A stretch of 64,000 bases of DNA from Vibrio sp. Of7-15 (GTDB taxonomy: Bacteria; Pseudomonadota; Gammaproteobacteria; Enterobacterales; Vibrionaceae): NCBI RefSeq assembly GCF_022347565.1, contig NZ_JAKRGH010000001.1, forward strand, positions 186,001 through 250,000. The letters are read 5' to 3'. The notes under the pieces were generated by a model. That model was not told the origin of the DNA, did no database searches, and saw nothing but the letters and a program-made list of their open reading frames with translations. This document shows, piece after piece, positions 16,003 to 26,174 of this stretch (the stretch's first letter is position 1; the number at the start of each line of letters is the position of its first letter). Position numbers and translations under genes: made by a program.

Positions 16003-17535
16003 TTATAAATATTTCTCTATTGGCAGCAATTGTAAAAAGTGCGATTTAATTCGCTCCCAGCGGCCTGTTTCTGGTTCTTTATCCCAACTTTTTTCACCAG
16101 AATGCCAGTGCACTTCGCCTTCGTTGAGGCTCAGTCGCCAGCTATTCTCGTCGTTCATTGACTGATCCATAGCGTTTGCGAGGCTTTCAGCGACGTTTTG
16201 ATCTTCGAGTACGAGAAGTGACTCGGTATTAAGGTAAGTTGAACGTAAATTGAAGTTAAATGAGCCGATGGCCGCAATTTTTCTGTCGAAGACAGCAGAT
16301 TTTGTATGCAGACCGTAAGGTGTTGTTGGTGCACATTTAGACTCATCTCTGGTCGACATTTCACAAAGGCTTGTGTCAGGTTTCATCTCAAATAGTTTCA
16401 TGCCGTGTTCAAGCATGTCATCGCGTCGACCCGCATAACCAGAGTGATTGGTGAGCAGATCATTCGAGACCATGGAGTTGGTCAGGGCTTTTACCTGAAC
16501 GCCATCGTCTGTTAATTCCTGTAGCCCTTCTAAGTGGGCGTCGTCAAAGATCAAATAAGCTGATTCTAATAGAATTTCTTGCTCTGATTGGCGAGCCAGA
16601 TCAGATAAAAAGACGGCTGTTCGTTTAGGTTCATTGGTATTGCTAGCGTCGTCTGGTACGGGTTGATCAGATATATAGCTTGCTTGAACCCAAGTCATTT
16701 TATCCATTAATTCTTTTAAGAAACGTTTGGCTACCGCAGTGCCTTCCGGTAAGGCGGGGTAATGCTTGTATTGGGGAGCTGTGATCTCATTTAACATGGG
16801 CTGCTCGGGTGAAACCTCTCCACCCAATAGGTTTACAGGGTAAGACCAGCGACTATCCCAGTATTCTCTGTAACTTGCTTGGATATCGGCAACCACAGAG
16901 CCCATGACCAGTACGTCACGGTCACGAAAGTTTATTTCATCAGAAAGGTCAAAGTATTCATCGCCAATATTACGCCCTCCGACAATAGAAAGAGCACCGT
17001 CGACAGTAAATGATTTATTGTGCATCCGGCGATTCAAACGGGAAAAATCGCCCAGAACATTCAGCCATTTCGCGACCCCACGACGAGTTGGAATAGGGTT
17101 GAATATGCGGATCTCAATGTGTGGATGAGAATCAAGGGTGGTGAGCAGATCCTCGCGTTCGTTAAGGTTGATATCATCCAGCATGACCCGGACTTGAACC
17201 CCGCGGTCTGCTGCTGCGAGTAAACGGCTTGCTAGGTAATGCCCTGAAGCATCGGAGTTCCAGATGTAATATTGGATATCGATACTGTGTTCAGCGGTTT
17301 CGATCAGTGCCAATCGCTGAGCGAGTGCGTCCCAGCCCGTATCTTGCAACAGAACCGCACTTTTTTCTTGTTGAGGCTGTTGTATCCAATAAGTGTTGCT
17401 TAATTCGAGCAGTGTACTGGTTGATTGGCTGACGACAGGTTCAACCGGATGCTGAATTTCTTCAGGGAGCGACGTACACCCAGTGATAATTAAGCCTAAC
17501 AGTATGGCTATACTAATGCGTTGGAGCATAGGCAT
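16003..17535 (-). CDS. Phospholipase D-superfamily lipoprotein, ClsC-like
   Basis: 510 residues. A Sec signal ends in a lipobox (IITGC, Cys20). Two HKD motifs are complete: H172-N-K-S-F-T-V-D179, followed by GGRNIGDEYF, and HTKSAVFD near residue 410, followed by IGSFNFNLRS. Other PLD marks are IDIQYYIWNSDASG and VRVMLDD. Length and motif spacing resemble E. coli ClsC (YmdC), a cardiolipin synthase, but the lipobox and the absence of a YmdB-type neighbour leave open a phospholipase or other transphosphatidylase role. AAGGAA lies 9 nt before the chosen ATG. It is transcribed alone, with long non-coding sequence upstream. Confidence 0.88.
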   Translation of the reverse strand: MPMLQRISIAILLGLIITGCTSLPEEIQHPVEPVVSQSTSTLLELSNTYWIQQPQQEKSAVLLQDTGWDALAQRLALIETAEHSIDIQYYIWNSDASGHYLASRLLAAADRGVQVRVMLDDINLNEREDLLTTLDSHPHIEIRIFNPIPTRRGVAKWLNVLGDFSRLNRRMHNKSFTVDGALSIVGGRNIGDEYFDLSDEINFRDRDVLVMGSVVADIQASYREYWDSRWSYPVNLLGGEVSPEQPMLNEITAPQYKHYPALPEGTAVAKRFLKELMDKMTWVQASYISDQPVPDDASNTNEPKRTAVFLSDLARQSEQEILLESAYLIFDDAHLEGLQELTDDGVQVKALTNSMVSNDLLTNHSGYAGRRDDMLEHGMKLFEMKPDTSLCEMSTRDESKCAPTTPYGLHTKSAVFDRKIAAIGSFNFNLRSTYLNTESLLVLEDQNVAESLANAMDQSMNDENSWRLSLNEGEVHWHSGEKSWDKEPETGRWERIKSHFLQLLPIEKYL

Positions 17536-18307
17536 GTATGGTATTTCCTTTTAAAATTTGAATAACCAAGGTTGGTTTTATCTTGTTAATTATTTCTGGT
17601 TAATGGCTTGAGTCAAGGTGCATTATCAAAGCCTCCTCCCAATGTTTTACAGTATATAGGAATTGAATGTCCAAAAGGCATTGTGGTGAACTGTTACTGG
17701 GTGGTTTGTTGGTTATTTACTCTGTTCGACCTGCATTATTGCATTAATAACGGCTAGTTTGTGCCTTTCAATTATTTGAATCATCGTTATAGAGAAAAGT
17801 TTGGAGGAACAAATAAAGTGTTGAGGGAAGGGAGGCTCTTTTCAAAAGATTTTGTGTTATTAGTACTGGTTTGCTTCTAAGGCTATCAGGTGGGTGTTTT
17901 TTGCACAGTACGATTTCAACAATTCTTTATGTAGTGGGCTAAAGGGAAGGTTTTTTCATTGTTCTGACTGAAAATAACGTTTGAGATGATACCAAAATAG
18001 TCACAGGTAAACCCTAGATACGAAAGCCTATTTGGTACATCCGTAGTTATATAATAGGAGCAGGGCTAAATGAGTATTTAGAAAACCTGAGATAACCCCA
18101 TAGAGTTATCTCAGGTAGTATTAAGCTTATTAATTTTAACTCGCTGTTAACCTCTTATATAAGAAATTATCTAAATAGAAGCTATTAATTTAAGAGGTAT
18201 CTCTAACACTAATAAAAGTAGCGACTTTTCTAAAAGGTGGATAAAAAATTAAAAGATCGCAGCTAACATATATTAAAGATATCGAATTCTAAAATGAGAT
18301 ACGCGTA
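17536..18307. other. Long non-coding stretch between the PLD and small secreted-protein genes
   Basis: About 770 bases without a supportable gene. Apart from the hairpin at 18085-18116 and presumably the promoter of the PLD gene near its right-hand start (about 17540-17650), I see nothing recognisable. A 26-codon frame at 17667 is too short to defend. Confidence 0.5.
18085..18116. repeat. Perfect 12-bp inverted repeat (hairpin)
   Basis: ACCTGAGATAAC (18085-18096) pairs with GTTATCTCAGGT (18105-18116) around an 8-nt loop. It is about 190 bases downstream of the stop of the minus-strand small secreted-protein gene. The flank read on the minus strand starts TTTTC, so it could be a late terminator for that gene, or for a gene that has been lost. 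Confidence 0.55.
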
Positions 18308-18679
18308 TTACATGCCATACATAGAGCAGTGCGGATTTAATGTGGTTCCTGTTGCTTTAAACGTAATGTGACTGTCACCATCTTCTTTTGTTATTACTGG
18401 ATCACAGTCTCTGCTCGTGCCCCAGAATGGGTGAATAGTAACTTTGTATTGAGTACCACTTTCAAGTGGGCTTACATCAATACATTTAGTTTCACCTACG
18501 TTAAATCTGTCGGTGTTCTGAGTTTTAAAGTGCCCGTCCACAGTTTCAACATCAAACGATGCCGCATAACCAACCCCAAAAGGAAGAGTGACACACACTT
18601 TGCTTTCAGCGAAAGAAGACGTTGACATAAGTGTGCTAGCGACAAAAGCGATAGAAATCAGTGCTGTTTTATTTTTCAT
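18308..18679 (-). CDS. Small secreted cysteine-containing protein, unknown
   Basis: 123 residues with a Sec signal (ending TSSFA-ESK). The mature chain of about 99 residues has four cysteines (in KVCVTLP, TKCIDVSP, RDCDPVI and PHCSMYGM), enough for two disulfides, and a beta-rich pattern with polar residues typical of small periplasmic or secreted proteins. The weak AGAGA site upstream supports the start. I do not recognise the family. It is isolated, with non-coding stretches on both sides (about 770 and 490 bases), so it appears to be an independent unit. Confidence 0.65.
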   Translation of the reverse strand: MKNKTALISIAFVASTLMSTSSFAESKVCVTLPFGVGYAASFDVETVDGHFKTQNTDRFNVGETKCIDVSPLESGTQYKVTIHPFWGTSRDCDPVITKEDGDSHITFKATGTTLNPHCSMYGM

Positions 18680-19166
18680 GATAATTCTCTATTTATTTAA
18701 ATACATTATTAACGAGTAAATACATCCATGTGCATAACAAGCTCCTTGCGGAAAGAACAATATGCATAAAGTTGCTTTATGTATATTGAGTTGTGATTGT
18801 TTTGTGATATTCATCTTATTTTGTGTGGGTTTTGTGGTTAAAGTAACTGCAAAATATCATTTTTATGGTTTTAGTGTTTGTATTTTTCTATTTAATTGGT
18901 TTTAAATTCTTTTTTGTTATGGGTTTTAACTATATTATTCAGATCTTGAATTATTAAGTTTGTATTGGGTATTTATTTTTGTGTATTTCACTCTGTTTGA
19001 GTTACAGCCTAGCGATACCCATGAGTGTTGCACTTATTATTTGAATGCAAGAAGAAAATAAAGGATGAGAGGGGGGGAGTAAGTGGTTGGAACAAATCTA
19101 ATGTATTGATGTTAGTATATGGCTTATTAAATTGATGCCATTAAGTTAATCAGCTAGGGAGTAGTA
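18680..19166. other. AT-rich intergenic region between divergent genes
   Basis: About 490 bases, T-rich in the middle (18780-18980), separating the minus-strand secreted-protein gene from the plus-strand leucine-rich-repeat gene. It presumably holds both promoters. A run of seven G occurs at 19071-19077. No RNA gene or repeat was recognised. Confidence 0.5.
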
Positions 19167-20543
19167 ATGAATCAACCAACAATAAATATAAATAATGATG
19201 ACTGGCAAGATGTTTGTTGCGATATTAGTGTCCAGAACCTCGACTCTTTAGATAATTTGAATTTTATCGCTGATGCTTTGATTCAGTATTCTCAAAAAAT
19301 TGATGAGAATATAGAAAAATACGATGTGGATTTGGATTGTTGTTCTGGCCCTACTTATAGCGTAAATGTACTTACGCCGAACGAAGATGATCTTGAAGAT
19401 GTTTTTCGGATGTTTTACGGGCATCCGATATTAGAGTCCAAGTTAGTTACCTTTACTCAAAACTTGATTCAATGGTGCAAAGCTAACGATAGTGTGATTT
19501 GGCAGTGCGATGAAACCCTGTTAGCAGAAACTGCCGCTTATGCTTTATGTATTCAAGACTCAAAGTATCTAAATCTCTATTGTGAAGCATTAGAAGAGAG
19601 CCGAAGAGTTTCAGAAGCTGGGCAATTTGATCATATTGATGCACTCATACACCAACATGGCTTATGTACCGATATTATTAGACTTCTCGGTAAAGAGTAC
19701 TCAGATCATGGAATCAAGAATGAGTGGGAAGAGGTAATCAGATCGGATAAGGCAATGAGGCATACTTATCTTGATTCTTTAGCAAGAGTTCAAATGAATG
19801 TGTTAAAAGAATCGGATAATCATGACTCTATTATTGATGCTGTGAGCGAGGCTTCTGAAAAATTTATACTTGATGAAACTGAAAGGGAGGAATGGTTTGT
19901 TGCTTTGGCTGAGAAGGTAAGAGTTGAATTGAGAACGTATCTTGAGATTAGTGAAGGTAACCCTTATACAATCACATTAGATGATGTGGCTTTTGATCAT
20001 AATACAGGTGAAATTACACGCTACTTTGCAGATTATAAAAATATAATTATTCCTGATGTTTTGGGTACAACGCCAGTCACTACTATTGGTGATTATGCAT
20101 TTTATGATCATGGGTTAACGAATGTCGTTATGCCTTGTCATGTTACTGTAATTGGAAGAAAAGCCTTTGCAGATAATGCATTAATAAATGTGGTTATTCC
20201 TAACTCTGTTGACGTTGTTGGTTATTACGCGTTTTACCGAAATACGCTCACAAATGTGACGCTTCCCGATGCGGTCACGTTAATCGATGATGGTGCATTT
20301 TCAACTAACATGCTCACTAATATAACCATTCCACATTCGGTCACTTCGATTGGAAATAGAGCATTTTTTGAGAATAATTTAAAAAACGTACTCATTCCAA
20401 GCTCTGTCATTTCAATTGGAAGCGATATCTTTTGTAAAGACTCAGAGGAAGAAGAGATGAGCTATTCGGAATCTTGTTTAAGGCAGAGTGAGCAAGATAA
20501 ATCTAGCCATATATTCAGTGATGAAGATTTTGGTGATTTATAA
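19167..20543 (+). CDS. Protein with C-terminal BspA-type leucine-rich repeats (LRR_5)
   Basis: 458 residues, no signal peptide, start preceded by GGGAG. Residues 1-275 are acidic and helical with many cysteines and resemble nothing I know. From about residue 300 come about five repeats with a 22-residue period, each of the type IGxxAFxxNxLTNVxIPxSVTx, the LRR_5/BspA-like fold. The C-terminal 40 residues are acidic and polar (DSEEEEMSYSE...). BspA-type repeats usually serve surface adhesion, but lack of a signal peptide argues for a cytoplasmic protein or unconventional export. Another repeat protein follows 63 bases later on the same strand. Mobile repeat arrays are common in this family. Confidence 0.78.
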   Translation: MNQPTININNDDWQDVCCDISVQNLDSLDNLNFIADALIQYSQKIDENIEKYDVDLDCCSGPTYSVNVLTPNEDDLEDVFRMFYGHPILESKLVTFTQNLIQWCKANDSVIWQCDETLLAETAAYALCIQDSKYLNLYCEALEESRRVSEAGQFDHIDALIHQHGLCTDIIRLLGKEYSDHGIKNEWEEVIRSDKAMRHTYLDSLARVQMNVLKESDNHDSIIDAVSEASEKFILDETEREEWFVALAEKVRVELRTYLEISEGNPYTITLDDVAFDHNTGEITRYFADYKNIIIPDVLGTTPVTTIGDYAFYDHGLTNVVMPCHVTVIGRKAFADNALINVVIPNSVDVVGYYAFYRNTLTNVTLPDAVTLIDDGAFSTNMLTNITIPHSVTSIGNRAFFENNLKNVLIPSSVISIGSDIFCKDSEEEEMSYSESCLRQSEQDKSSHIFSDEDFGDL

Positions 20544-20606
20544 TTCATCTTTTCCGGATTGGCTTTTCTTATCATTTCTTTGAACCCATTAAATATTAAT
20601 ACGACG

Positions 20607-21971
20607 ATGAACATTAACTATTACCTTACTCCGTTATACTTAACATTGGCTGTGAGTTTCAACGCCTTTGCTGCTCAAAATGACGTATCAACGAATGCCT
20701 CTGTAACGACAACTTGTGATGACAGAGAAGTCGGCGATACCTTTACAGTTAATAACAAGCTTTATTTGGTCGTGGATAACGACACAATCCGCGATAACGG
20801 ACAGTATAGTGCCTTTGGGAAAGGCGAGTTACGCTTTTGTACTTCTCATGTTGACGATATGAATAAGCTATTTTTTGAACGCTATTCTTTCAATGAGAAC
20901 ATTGGTGACTGGGATACCTCAAAGGTAACGAATATGGAGCTAATGTTTTACGGTACTTCTAAATTCAACCAAGATATCGGACATTGGGATACGTCTAGTG
21001 TCACGAACATGAGAGCAATGTTTGCTTTAACAGAGGCGTTTAATCAAGATCTTAGTCATTGGGACACATCCAAAGTGACGAATATGATTTCTATGTTCAA
21101 TAAGGCCTTGTCTTTCAATCAAGATATTGGACATTGGAATACATCAAATGTCACGAGCATGAAAGCAATGTTTGCCTTAACGGAAGTGTTTAACCAAGAC
21201 CTGAGTCATTGGGATACTTCCAAAGTAACGGATATGACTTCTATGTTTCATAAAGCATTGTCTTTCAATGGAAATTTGAGTGCGTGGGATGTATCTCAGG
21301 TGACGAACATGGAGAAAATGTTTTTTTGTGCCCGATTCTTTAACCAAGATATTAGCAAGTGGGATATATCTCAGGTGACGAACATGAAAGATATGTTTTT
21401 CGGTGCCTTTGCATTTAATCGGGACATCAGTAAGTGGGATACATCTAATGTTACGAATATGGCTTCAATGTTTACTGATGCGAGGTCATTCAACCAAGAT
21501 ATCAGCAAATGGAACACATCGAAGGTGACGAGCATGCAAGAGATGTTTTTAAGTGCTTTTGCATTTAATCAAGATATAAGCAAGTGGGATACATCTAATG
21601 TCACGAACATGGCCGTAATGTTCGAAGAGGCCAAAGTATTTAACCAAGATATTAGCGAGTGGGATACATCGAAGGTGAAGAGCATGGCGTTTATGTTTTC
21701 GTTTGCTAAAGTATTTAACCAAAATATTAGTAAATGGGACACCTCGGAGGTGCAAGACATGAGTTATATGTTTCAGGGGGCCACAGCATTCAACCAAGAC
21801 ATAAGTAAGTGGGATACGTCGAAGGTGAGTCAAATGTGGGGGATGTTTTCTGAAGCTGCATCTTTCAAGCAAGATATTAGTGAGTGGAATGTATCCAATG
21901 TGAACCACAGCGAAGAATTTGCCGACGGTACTGGTTTAAATAAGAGCGACTTACCTAAGTTTACACATTAA
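20607..21971 (+). CDS. Secreted BspA-like protein with DUF285 repeats
   Basis: 454 residues from the ATG at 20607, where a Sec signal begins ([25 protein letters not shown]). Sixteen upstream codons in frame are possible but would bury the signal. After a domain of about 80 residues with two cysteines, thirteen exact 25-residue repeats run from residue 102, consensus [25 protein letters not shown], plus a decayed fourteenth. This is the DUF285/BspA-like repeat found in surface proteins of bacteria and mycoplasmas. Repeats 2-3 and 4-5 are especially alike, showing a 50-residue higher-order duplication. There is no anchor motif, so it is probably secreted or held by other means. Its role is likely adhesion or binding, by inference. 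Confidence 0.83.
   Translation: MNINYYLTPLYLTLAVSFNAFAAQNDVSTNASVTTTCDDREVGDTFTVNNKLYLVVDNDTIRDNGQYSAFGKGELRFCTSHVDDMNKLFFERYSFNENIGDWDTSKVTNMELMFYGTSKFNQDIGHWDTSSVTNMRAMFALTEAFNQDLSHWDTSKVTNMISMFNKALSFNQDIGHWNTSNVTSMKAMFALTEVFNQDLSHWDTSKVTDMTSMFHKALSFNGNLSAWDVSQVTNMEKMFFCARFFNQDISKWDISQVTNMKDMFFGAFAFNRDISKWDTSNVTNMASMFTDARSFNQDISKWNTSKVTSMQEMFLSAFAFNQDISKWDTSNVTNMAVMFEEAKVFNQDISEWDTSKVKSMAFMFSFAKVFNQNISKWDTSEVQDMSYMFQGATAFNQDISKWDTSKVSQMWGMFSEAASFKQDISEWNVSNVNHSEEFADGTGLNKSDLPKFTH
20910..21884 (+). repeat. Thirteen in-frame 75-bp coding repeats
   Basis: Starting at the TGG codon at 20910, thirteen units of exactly 75 bases encode the 25-residue WDTS..VTNM..MF.....FNQDIS. repeat; the next unit begins at 21885 and decays. 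Units 2-3 and 4-5 form a near-duplicate 150-base pair. Such arrays can expand or contract by recombination. Confidence 0.9.
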
Positions 21972-21990
21972 ATTGTTTGGTAATTAAGAT

Positions 21991-22019
21991 GGGATAGGGA
22001 AGCGTTCTTTCTCTATCCC
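21991..22019 (+). terminator. Hairpin after the DUF285 gene
   Basis: GGGATAG (21991-21997) pairs with CTATCCC (22013-22019), extended by a G-U pair on the inner side. It lies 20 bases after the stop of the repeat-protein gene. The following TTCTCT is only modestly T-rich, so it is a probable but weak terminator. Confidence 0.5.
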
Positions 22020-22036
22020 TTCTCTGGACCCTGTAA

Positions 22037-22078
22037 ATAATTCCGTATGCTCTTTGAATAAGGCTCATACGGAATTAT
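22037..22078. terminator. 13-bp inverted repeat between convergent genes
   Basis: ATAATTCCGTATG (22037-22049) and CATACGGAATTAT (22066-22078) are perfect inverted copies with a 16-nt loop. They sit between the DUF285 gene (ends 21971, plus) and the metallophosphoesterase gene (ends 22096, minus), a position suited to a two-way transcription barrier. Confidence 0.5.
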
Positions 22079-22095
22079 CATGAGTCTTCTATCCT

Positions 22096-22845
22096 CTACA
22101 ACATAATCACTTCGTGTTCTATTTCATTGTGCTCATTTTCGAAATACACAAGATAACCAAAGTCATCCGTTTTTTCTGTTTTAGTGTGGTTTTGGTGGTT
22201 AAAGCCGACCCACGAACTCGGGCAAGAAATATACTCAATGTCGTCTTTCTTAATCTGAAAATAAACATGTGAGTGGCCAAAAATAATATGGCTGTTTTGT
22301 TTGTTAGTCTGCACGGTTTTAATAAAGTTATCGCCATTGGTTAAGCAGATTTTTTGAAACCAATCGGCTCCAAAAGTAACGGGAGGGTGGTGAATGGCAA
22401 AAACAGAATTGAGCTTGTGAGTATGCTTGATGCGTTTTCGTAACTGACTTAGTGCAGACTGCGGAACATAGCCTGAACCTAATACCGTGCCTTCAAATCG
22501 TTTACTTGAGTCAATCAGATGGATTCGGGTGTGCTCTGTAATATCGATATATTCTGGGGATGAGAAACGTGAATGAGGAGCAGTTTGCTTTAGTAGCTCC
22601 ACATCATCATGGTTACCGGGAATGGAATAAACGTTAATATCGTTATTTAAATGGGTATCAAGAAAGTGATACAACTCCGCATAATTTTGTGTTGTGGGCT
22701 CTAACACTAAATCACCACTAAAAATAACATGGTGCACGTCTTTTTTATTTATATCGTCAATGACGTTCTTAAGGCGTATTTCTGACGTTGAGCCTTTTGA
22801 AAAATGGCTGTCGGATATTTGGCAAAATACAGTCGTTTTATTCAT
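22096..22845 (-). CDS. Calcineurin-like metallophosphoesterase, CpdA-like
   Basis: 249 residues, no signal peptide, so cytoplasmic. All metal-site motifs of the family are present in order: D12-S-H14, SGDL with D45, PGNHD (N78, H79, D80), AIHHPP and FGHSHV. Layout and length match the CpdA (3',5'-cyclic-nucleotide phosphodiesterase) type rather than the larger phosphatases. cAMP hydrolysis is therefore plausible, but other phosphodiesters cannot be excluded, and the canonical cpdA context (near nudF/parE in enteric and Vibrio chromosomes) is absent here. It is the last gene of the minus-strand group and lies 111 bases downstream of the S8 protease gene. Confidence 0.85.
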   Translation of the reverse strand: MNKTTVFCQISDSHFSKGSTSEIRLKNVIDDINKKDVHHVIFSGDLVLEPTTQNYAELYHFLDTHLNNDINVYSIPGNHDDVELLKQTAPHSRFSSPEYIDITEHTRIHLIDSSKRFEGTVLGSGYVPQSALSQLRKRIKHTHKLNSVFAIHHPPVTFGADWFQKICLTNGDNFIKTVQTNKQNSHIIFGHSHVYFQIKKDDIEYISCPSSWVGFNHQNHTKTEKTDDFGYLVYFENEHNEIEHEVIML

Positions 22846-22956
22846 GATTTTTATATTTATATGGTTGTAATTATGGGCTGTTTTCCTTCTCGTTATGATG
22901 TCATGGCCTCAGGAGCTGTGTAAAGAAGAGGCACGGTGAACGGCCTCTTTTTTGTG

Positions 22957-25900
22957 TTATTGGCCAAAGTTAGATTGAATACCAATAATAAAGTCTAAAT
23001 CTGCAATATCTTGGTTGGTGACTTCAATAGGGCTTAGGGCATTTAACGTCGGGTAGCCGCCACATGCTTCCGCGTATTGGCAGAATTGTTGGTCGTTATC
23101 AATATCGGAGCTGCCAATAATACGGTAACTGCCAGCCACAATATTGCTAAAACGGTAGCTAAATTGGCCATTGCCCTGATCGGTAGGCGAGATTTTTGAA
23201 ATCACATTGTTATTGCTGTCGAGTAGCATTACATAAATGCTGGCGGTTCTTCCGGTTGTATCCAGCTGTGCTACCTGCATCGAAACATGAACACTGACGC
23301 TGCTTCCTGTTGCTAGATTAAAAATGATGTTGCTTTGATAGGCGGCATCACTTAATCCCGCACGATTTATTTGGACTCGGTATTCGCCTAGCCCGTTTGC
23401 GTCTACGTTGGTGGCACTCACATTCAACCAGCTGGCTTCGGTGTTGATGCTGGTGATAGAAGTGGTGGTTTTGCCTTCATTGGTTATTGTTAGGGTACTT
23501 TCACTATTTAGCCCCATGCTGAGTTGGGTCGGGGTTGCCACAATAACAGGAGGCAGATCTGGGGTTGAGCCTCCGTTTGCGAGCTGTTGTGCTTGCTGAG
23601 TGGCTTTTAACGCGTCAATTAATCCGTAGCCATAGGTATTGTCTCGCCCAGCTGTACCTAGATCGGTTGTAATGGCTCCGGCAGCCAATAGATTATCCAC
23701 ATCATCTGGGGAAAGAGCAGGGTACAGGGCGCGCATTAAGGCAAACACACCTGCAACATGCGGTGACGCCATGGAGGTGCCTTGGTAAAAACTGATTGAC
23801 GACTCACGAATACCTGTAGAATCGTCCACAAGTGTGCTTAATACGCCATCGGCAGAACCGTCGCCATTGCTGTCCACACGCATGTCTCCACCGGGTGCGG
23901 CGACGTCTACTCGGCTACCAAAGTTGGAGTAATAAGCTTTGTTGTTCGAAAAATCGGTAGCGCTGACGGAAACTACACTATCAAAAGAAGCAGGGTAGAA
24001 AAGTTGGCTACTGTTGTTATTACCTGCCGCTGCTACAACAATAACACCTTGAGCTCTGGCATCGGTATAGGCTTGCTGTTCCGCTTGGCTAAAGCAGTTC
24101 GCACAACCAAGGCTAAGGTTAATAATATCGGCTTTTTGGGTGGGAACTGTGTTGCTGTCGTTGCTTAACCCTGAAGCAAAGCGCACTGCCTGAATAATGT
24201 CGTAGCTTGTGCCTCCATTGAGCCCTAACACACGGATAGGCATGATCTTAGCGTGCCAAGAGACTCCCGCAACCCCATTATTATTGTTGGTTTTGGCGGC
24301 GACGGTGCCAGCAACATGTGTGCCGTGCCAACTGCTGTTGTTTAATTGGGTGCTGTCGCCGGGATCATCAGGGTTGTTATCAATACCATTACCATCCCCA
24401 GCGTTTGAGCTACTGGAGATAAAGTCGTAACCGCTGACAAGCTGCCCAGCCAAATCAGAGTGGGTGAGGAACACGCCAGTATCAATCACCGCGACGATCA
24501 CATCACTGCCAGTGCGGCTGCCTGTGGTAATGTCCCAAGCTTGAGGAAGGTTAATCGCAGGGTAGTGCCATTGGCGTGCATAATAAGAGTCGTTAGGCAC
24601 AAGCAGTGGTTGATAAAGGTAGTTTGGCTCTGCAAAAAGCACATCGGGTTGTTGGTTTAGCTGTTTGATGTGTTGCAGTGTTTTGACCTTTTTAAAACTG
24701 GTTGGGTTGGCTGCGGCTAACACTTGATCAAAACTGAGGGTTTCATTCGGTGTTCCAGAGGTGTTGTTTTTTGCTTGGCTGACAGGGACAGCAGAAACAG
24801 AAAAAGTCGCCAGTGTGCTTCTTGCTGCATTTGTATTCAAATCAGCCGTTAGATCTTTGTTACTTGAGGTAAAGCGGCTGATATTAGCCGTGGGTTTTAG
24901 CTGAATAATGGCTTGCTCAGTTTGAAACTCTACCGATTGAGAAGAGTGATTTTGTTGGCTGACGGCATTCAGCGACAGTGTATATTTCGAAGTACCAGAA
25001 TAGGCATGCACCACAATGTAATATTGGCCATCACTAGGCACAGTAATGTTTTCAAATTCTGTGACACTGAGTGAAGACCCAACTAAACGTCGGTTATTGT
25101 CATAAAGATATAAATCTAAATCGCCTTTAAATACATCAGCGCCTGCAAAATCGACCACTTGTAAGCGGATGGACTGATTTTGCTGCAAGATCACTTGGTA
25201 CACATCGTTCGGATCTGGGTTGTAGGCAAAGCGATCGCGCTCAACTTGTCGGCCTGTGGCAACGGCGGTAGCAAAACCTTGAATTAACACCAAGTTTTGT
25301 ATGGCCTGAGGGGTATCTAACGTGTTGTTGTTACCGTTAGGCGCGGCACTTGGGTCATTAATGTCGTTGTCTAATTGCAATAATGGGGTAGTTTGGTAGC
25401 TGCCTGAAAGCGTCACGGTCGGTGTATTACCAGTACATAAAATGGCGACATTGGTAACGTTAATATTGTTGATTTGGCCGTTTGCATTGCTGACAGAGCA
25501 CATTTGATCTTGAGGCTGCTGACTTACCGTAATGTTGTAAATATCACCATTATTGAAGAACTGGGAAAACTGATAATTACCATTGGTGGTAATTTGTAGC
25601 GATTGAGTGGCAGCACCATTATTTTGTAGGGTGAGTGTGCCCGTTAATCCACTTACGGTGCCACCGACAGTCAGTTGATTTAAGACGGTGACCTTTAATG
25701 TATCGCTGGATGTGGCCCCTTCATTGTCAGTCACTGTTAGCTGAAAGGTCAGTGTTTCATCGGTATTAACACTGGGAGCGGTAAATTCTGGTGTTTGGGT
25801 GTTGGCATTATTTAATACCACACTAATGCCTGTGGTCTGTGCCCATTGGTAACGCTCAATGGTGCCGTCTTGATCGGTAGCAGAGGCAGAAAGAGTGGCG

Positions 25901-26061
25901 GTTGCATTTTCATTAACAGACTGATCGGAACCTATCTGAATACTAGGCTCTTGGTTGGTAAGCGCAGGCGTGACGGTAGTTTCCCCTTTGCAAGACACCA
26001 AAAAGACACAAGTTACGAGTAAGAAAATCGCCAAAGTAAGAGGCTTTTTGAATAAAACCAT
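22957..26061 (-). CDS. S8 (subtilisin-family) serine protease lipoprotein
   Basis: 1034 residues. A lipobox (FLVSC, Cys24) anchors it. In order: PKD/Ig-like domain (about 35-128), a carboxypeptidase-like beta domain (about 132-210), a pre-peptidase C-terminal type domain (about 285-365, DVYQVILQQNQS to YIVVHAYSGTSKYTLSL), a propeptide-like stretch ending near 485, then the catalytic domain with D527 (VIDTG), H579 (WHGTHVAG), N681 and S763 (GTSMASPHVAG). A C-terminal Ig-like domain follows. The triad is intact, so it should be an active surface or periplasmic protease, possibly in nutrient scavenging or processing of surface proteins. AAAGG lies upstream of the start. No dedicated secretion gene adjoins it. 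Confidence 0.93.
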   Translation of the reverse strand: MVLFKKPLTLAIFLLVTCVFLVSCKGETTVTPALTNQEPSIQIGSDQSVNENATATLSASATDQDGTIERYQWAQTTGISVVLNNANTQTPEFTAPSVNTDETLTFQLTVTDNEGATSSDTLKVTVLNQLTVGGTVSGLTGTLTLQNNGAATQSLQITTNGNYQFSQFFNNGDIYNITVSQQPQDQMCSVSNANGQINNINVTNVAILCTGNTPTVTLSGSYQTTPLLQLDNDINDPSAAPNGNNNTLDTPQAIQNLVLIQGFATAVATGRQVERDRFAYNPDPNDVYQVILQQNQSIRLQVVDFAGADVFKGDLDLYLYDNNRRLVGSSLSVTEFENITVPSDGQYYIVVHAYSGTSKYTLSLNAVSQQNHSSQSVEFQTEQAIIQLKPTANISRFTSSNKDLTADLNTNAARSTLATFSVSAVPVSQAKNNTSGTPNETLSFDQVLAAANPTSFKKVKTLQHIKQLNQQPDVLFAEPNYLYQPLLVPNDSYYARQWHYPAINLPQAWDITTGSRTGSDVIVAVIDTGVFLTHSDLAGQLVSGYDFISSSSNAGDGNGIDNNPDDPGDSTQLNNSSWHGTHVAGTVAAKTNNNNGVAGVSWHAKIMPIRVLGLNGGTSYDIIQAVRFASGLSNDSNTVPTQKADIINLSLGCANCFSQAEQQAYTDARAQGVIVVAAAGNNNSSQLFYPASFDSVVSVSATDFSNNKAYYSNFGSRVDVAAPGGDMRVDSNGDGSADGVLSTLVDDSTGIRESSISFYQGTSMASPHVAGVFALMRALYPALSPDDVDNLLAAGAITTDLGTAGRDNTYGYGLIDALKATQQAQQLANGGSTPDLPPVIVATPTQLSMGLNSESTLTITNEGKTTTSITSINTEASWLNVSATNVDANGLGEYRVQINRAGLSDAAYQSNIIFNLATGSSVSVHVSMQVAQLDTTGRTASIYVMLLDSNNNVISKISPTDQGNGQFSYRFSNIVAGSYRIIGSSDIDNDQQFCQYAEACGGYPTLNALSPIEVTNQDIADLDFIIGIQSNFGQ

Positions 26062-26174
26062 TTAGCTACCTTTCGTTATTGAGGTGAGTATTTTATTTCA
26101 TCATGCTGTTTTACGTGGTTTCGCTTCTATGTGTAATTGATGGGATTTATAAAATAAGTGTAGTCATTACCTGA

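Noticed and set aside
17667-17747. A 26-codon frame preceded by AGGA
   Set aside because: A small hydrophobic peptide with nothing else to support it; the surrounding 770 bases show no gene-like pattern.
20910-21884. A CRISPR or satellite reading of the 75-bp array
   Set aside because: The units are in frame, exactly 25 codons and encode a known protein repeat.
21549-21908. A 119-codon frame on the minus strand inside the DUF285 gene
   Set aside because: It is a mirror of the 75-bp repeats on the other strand; its repeated peptide has no independent support.
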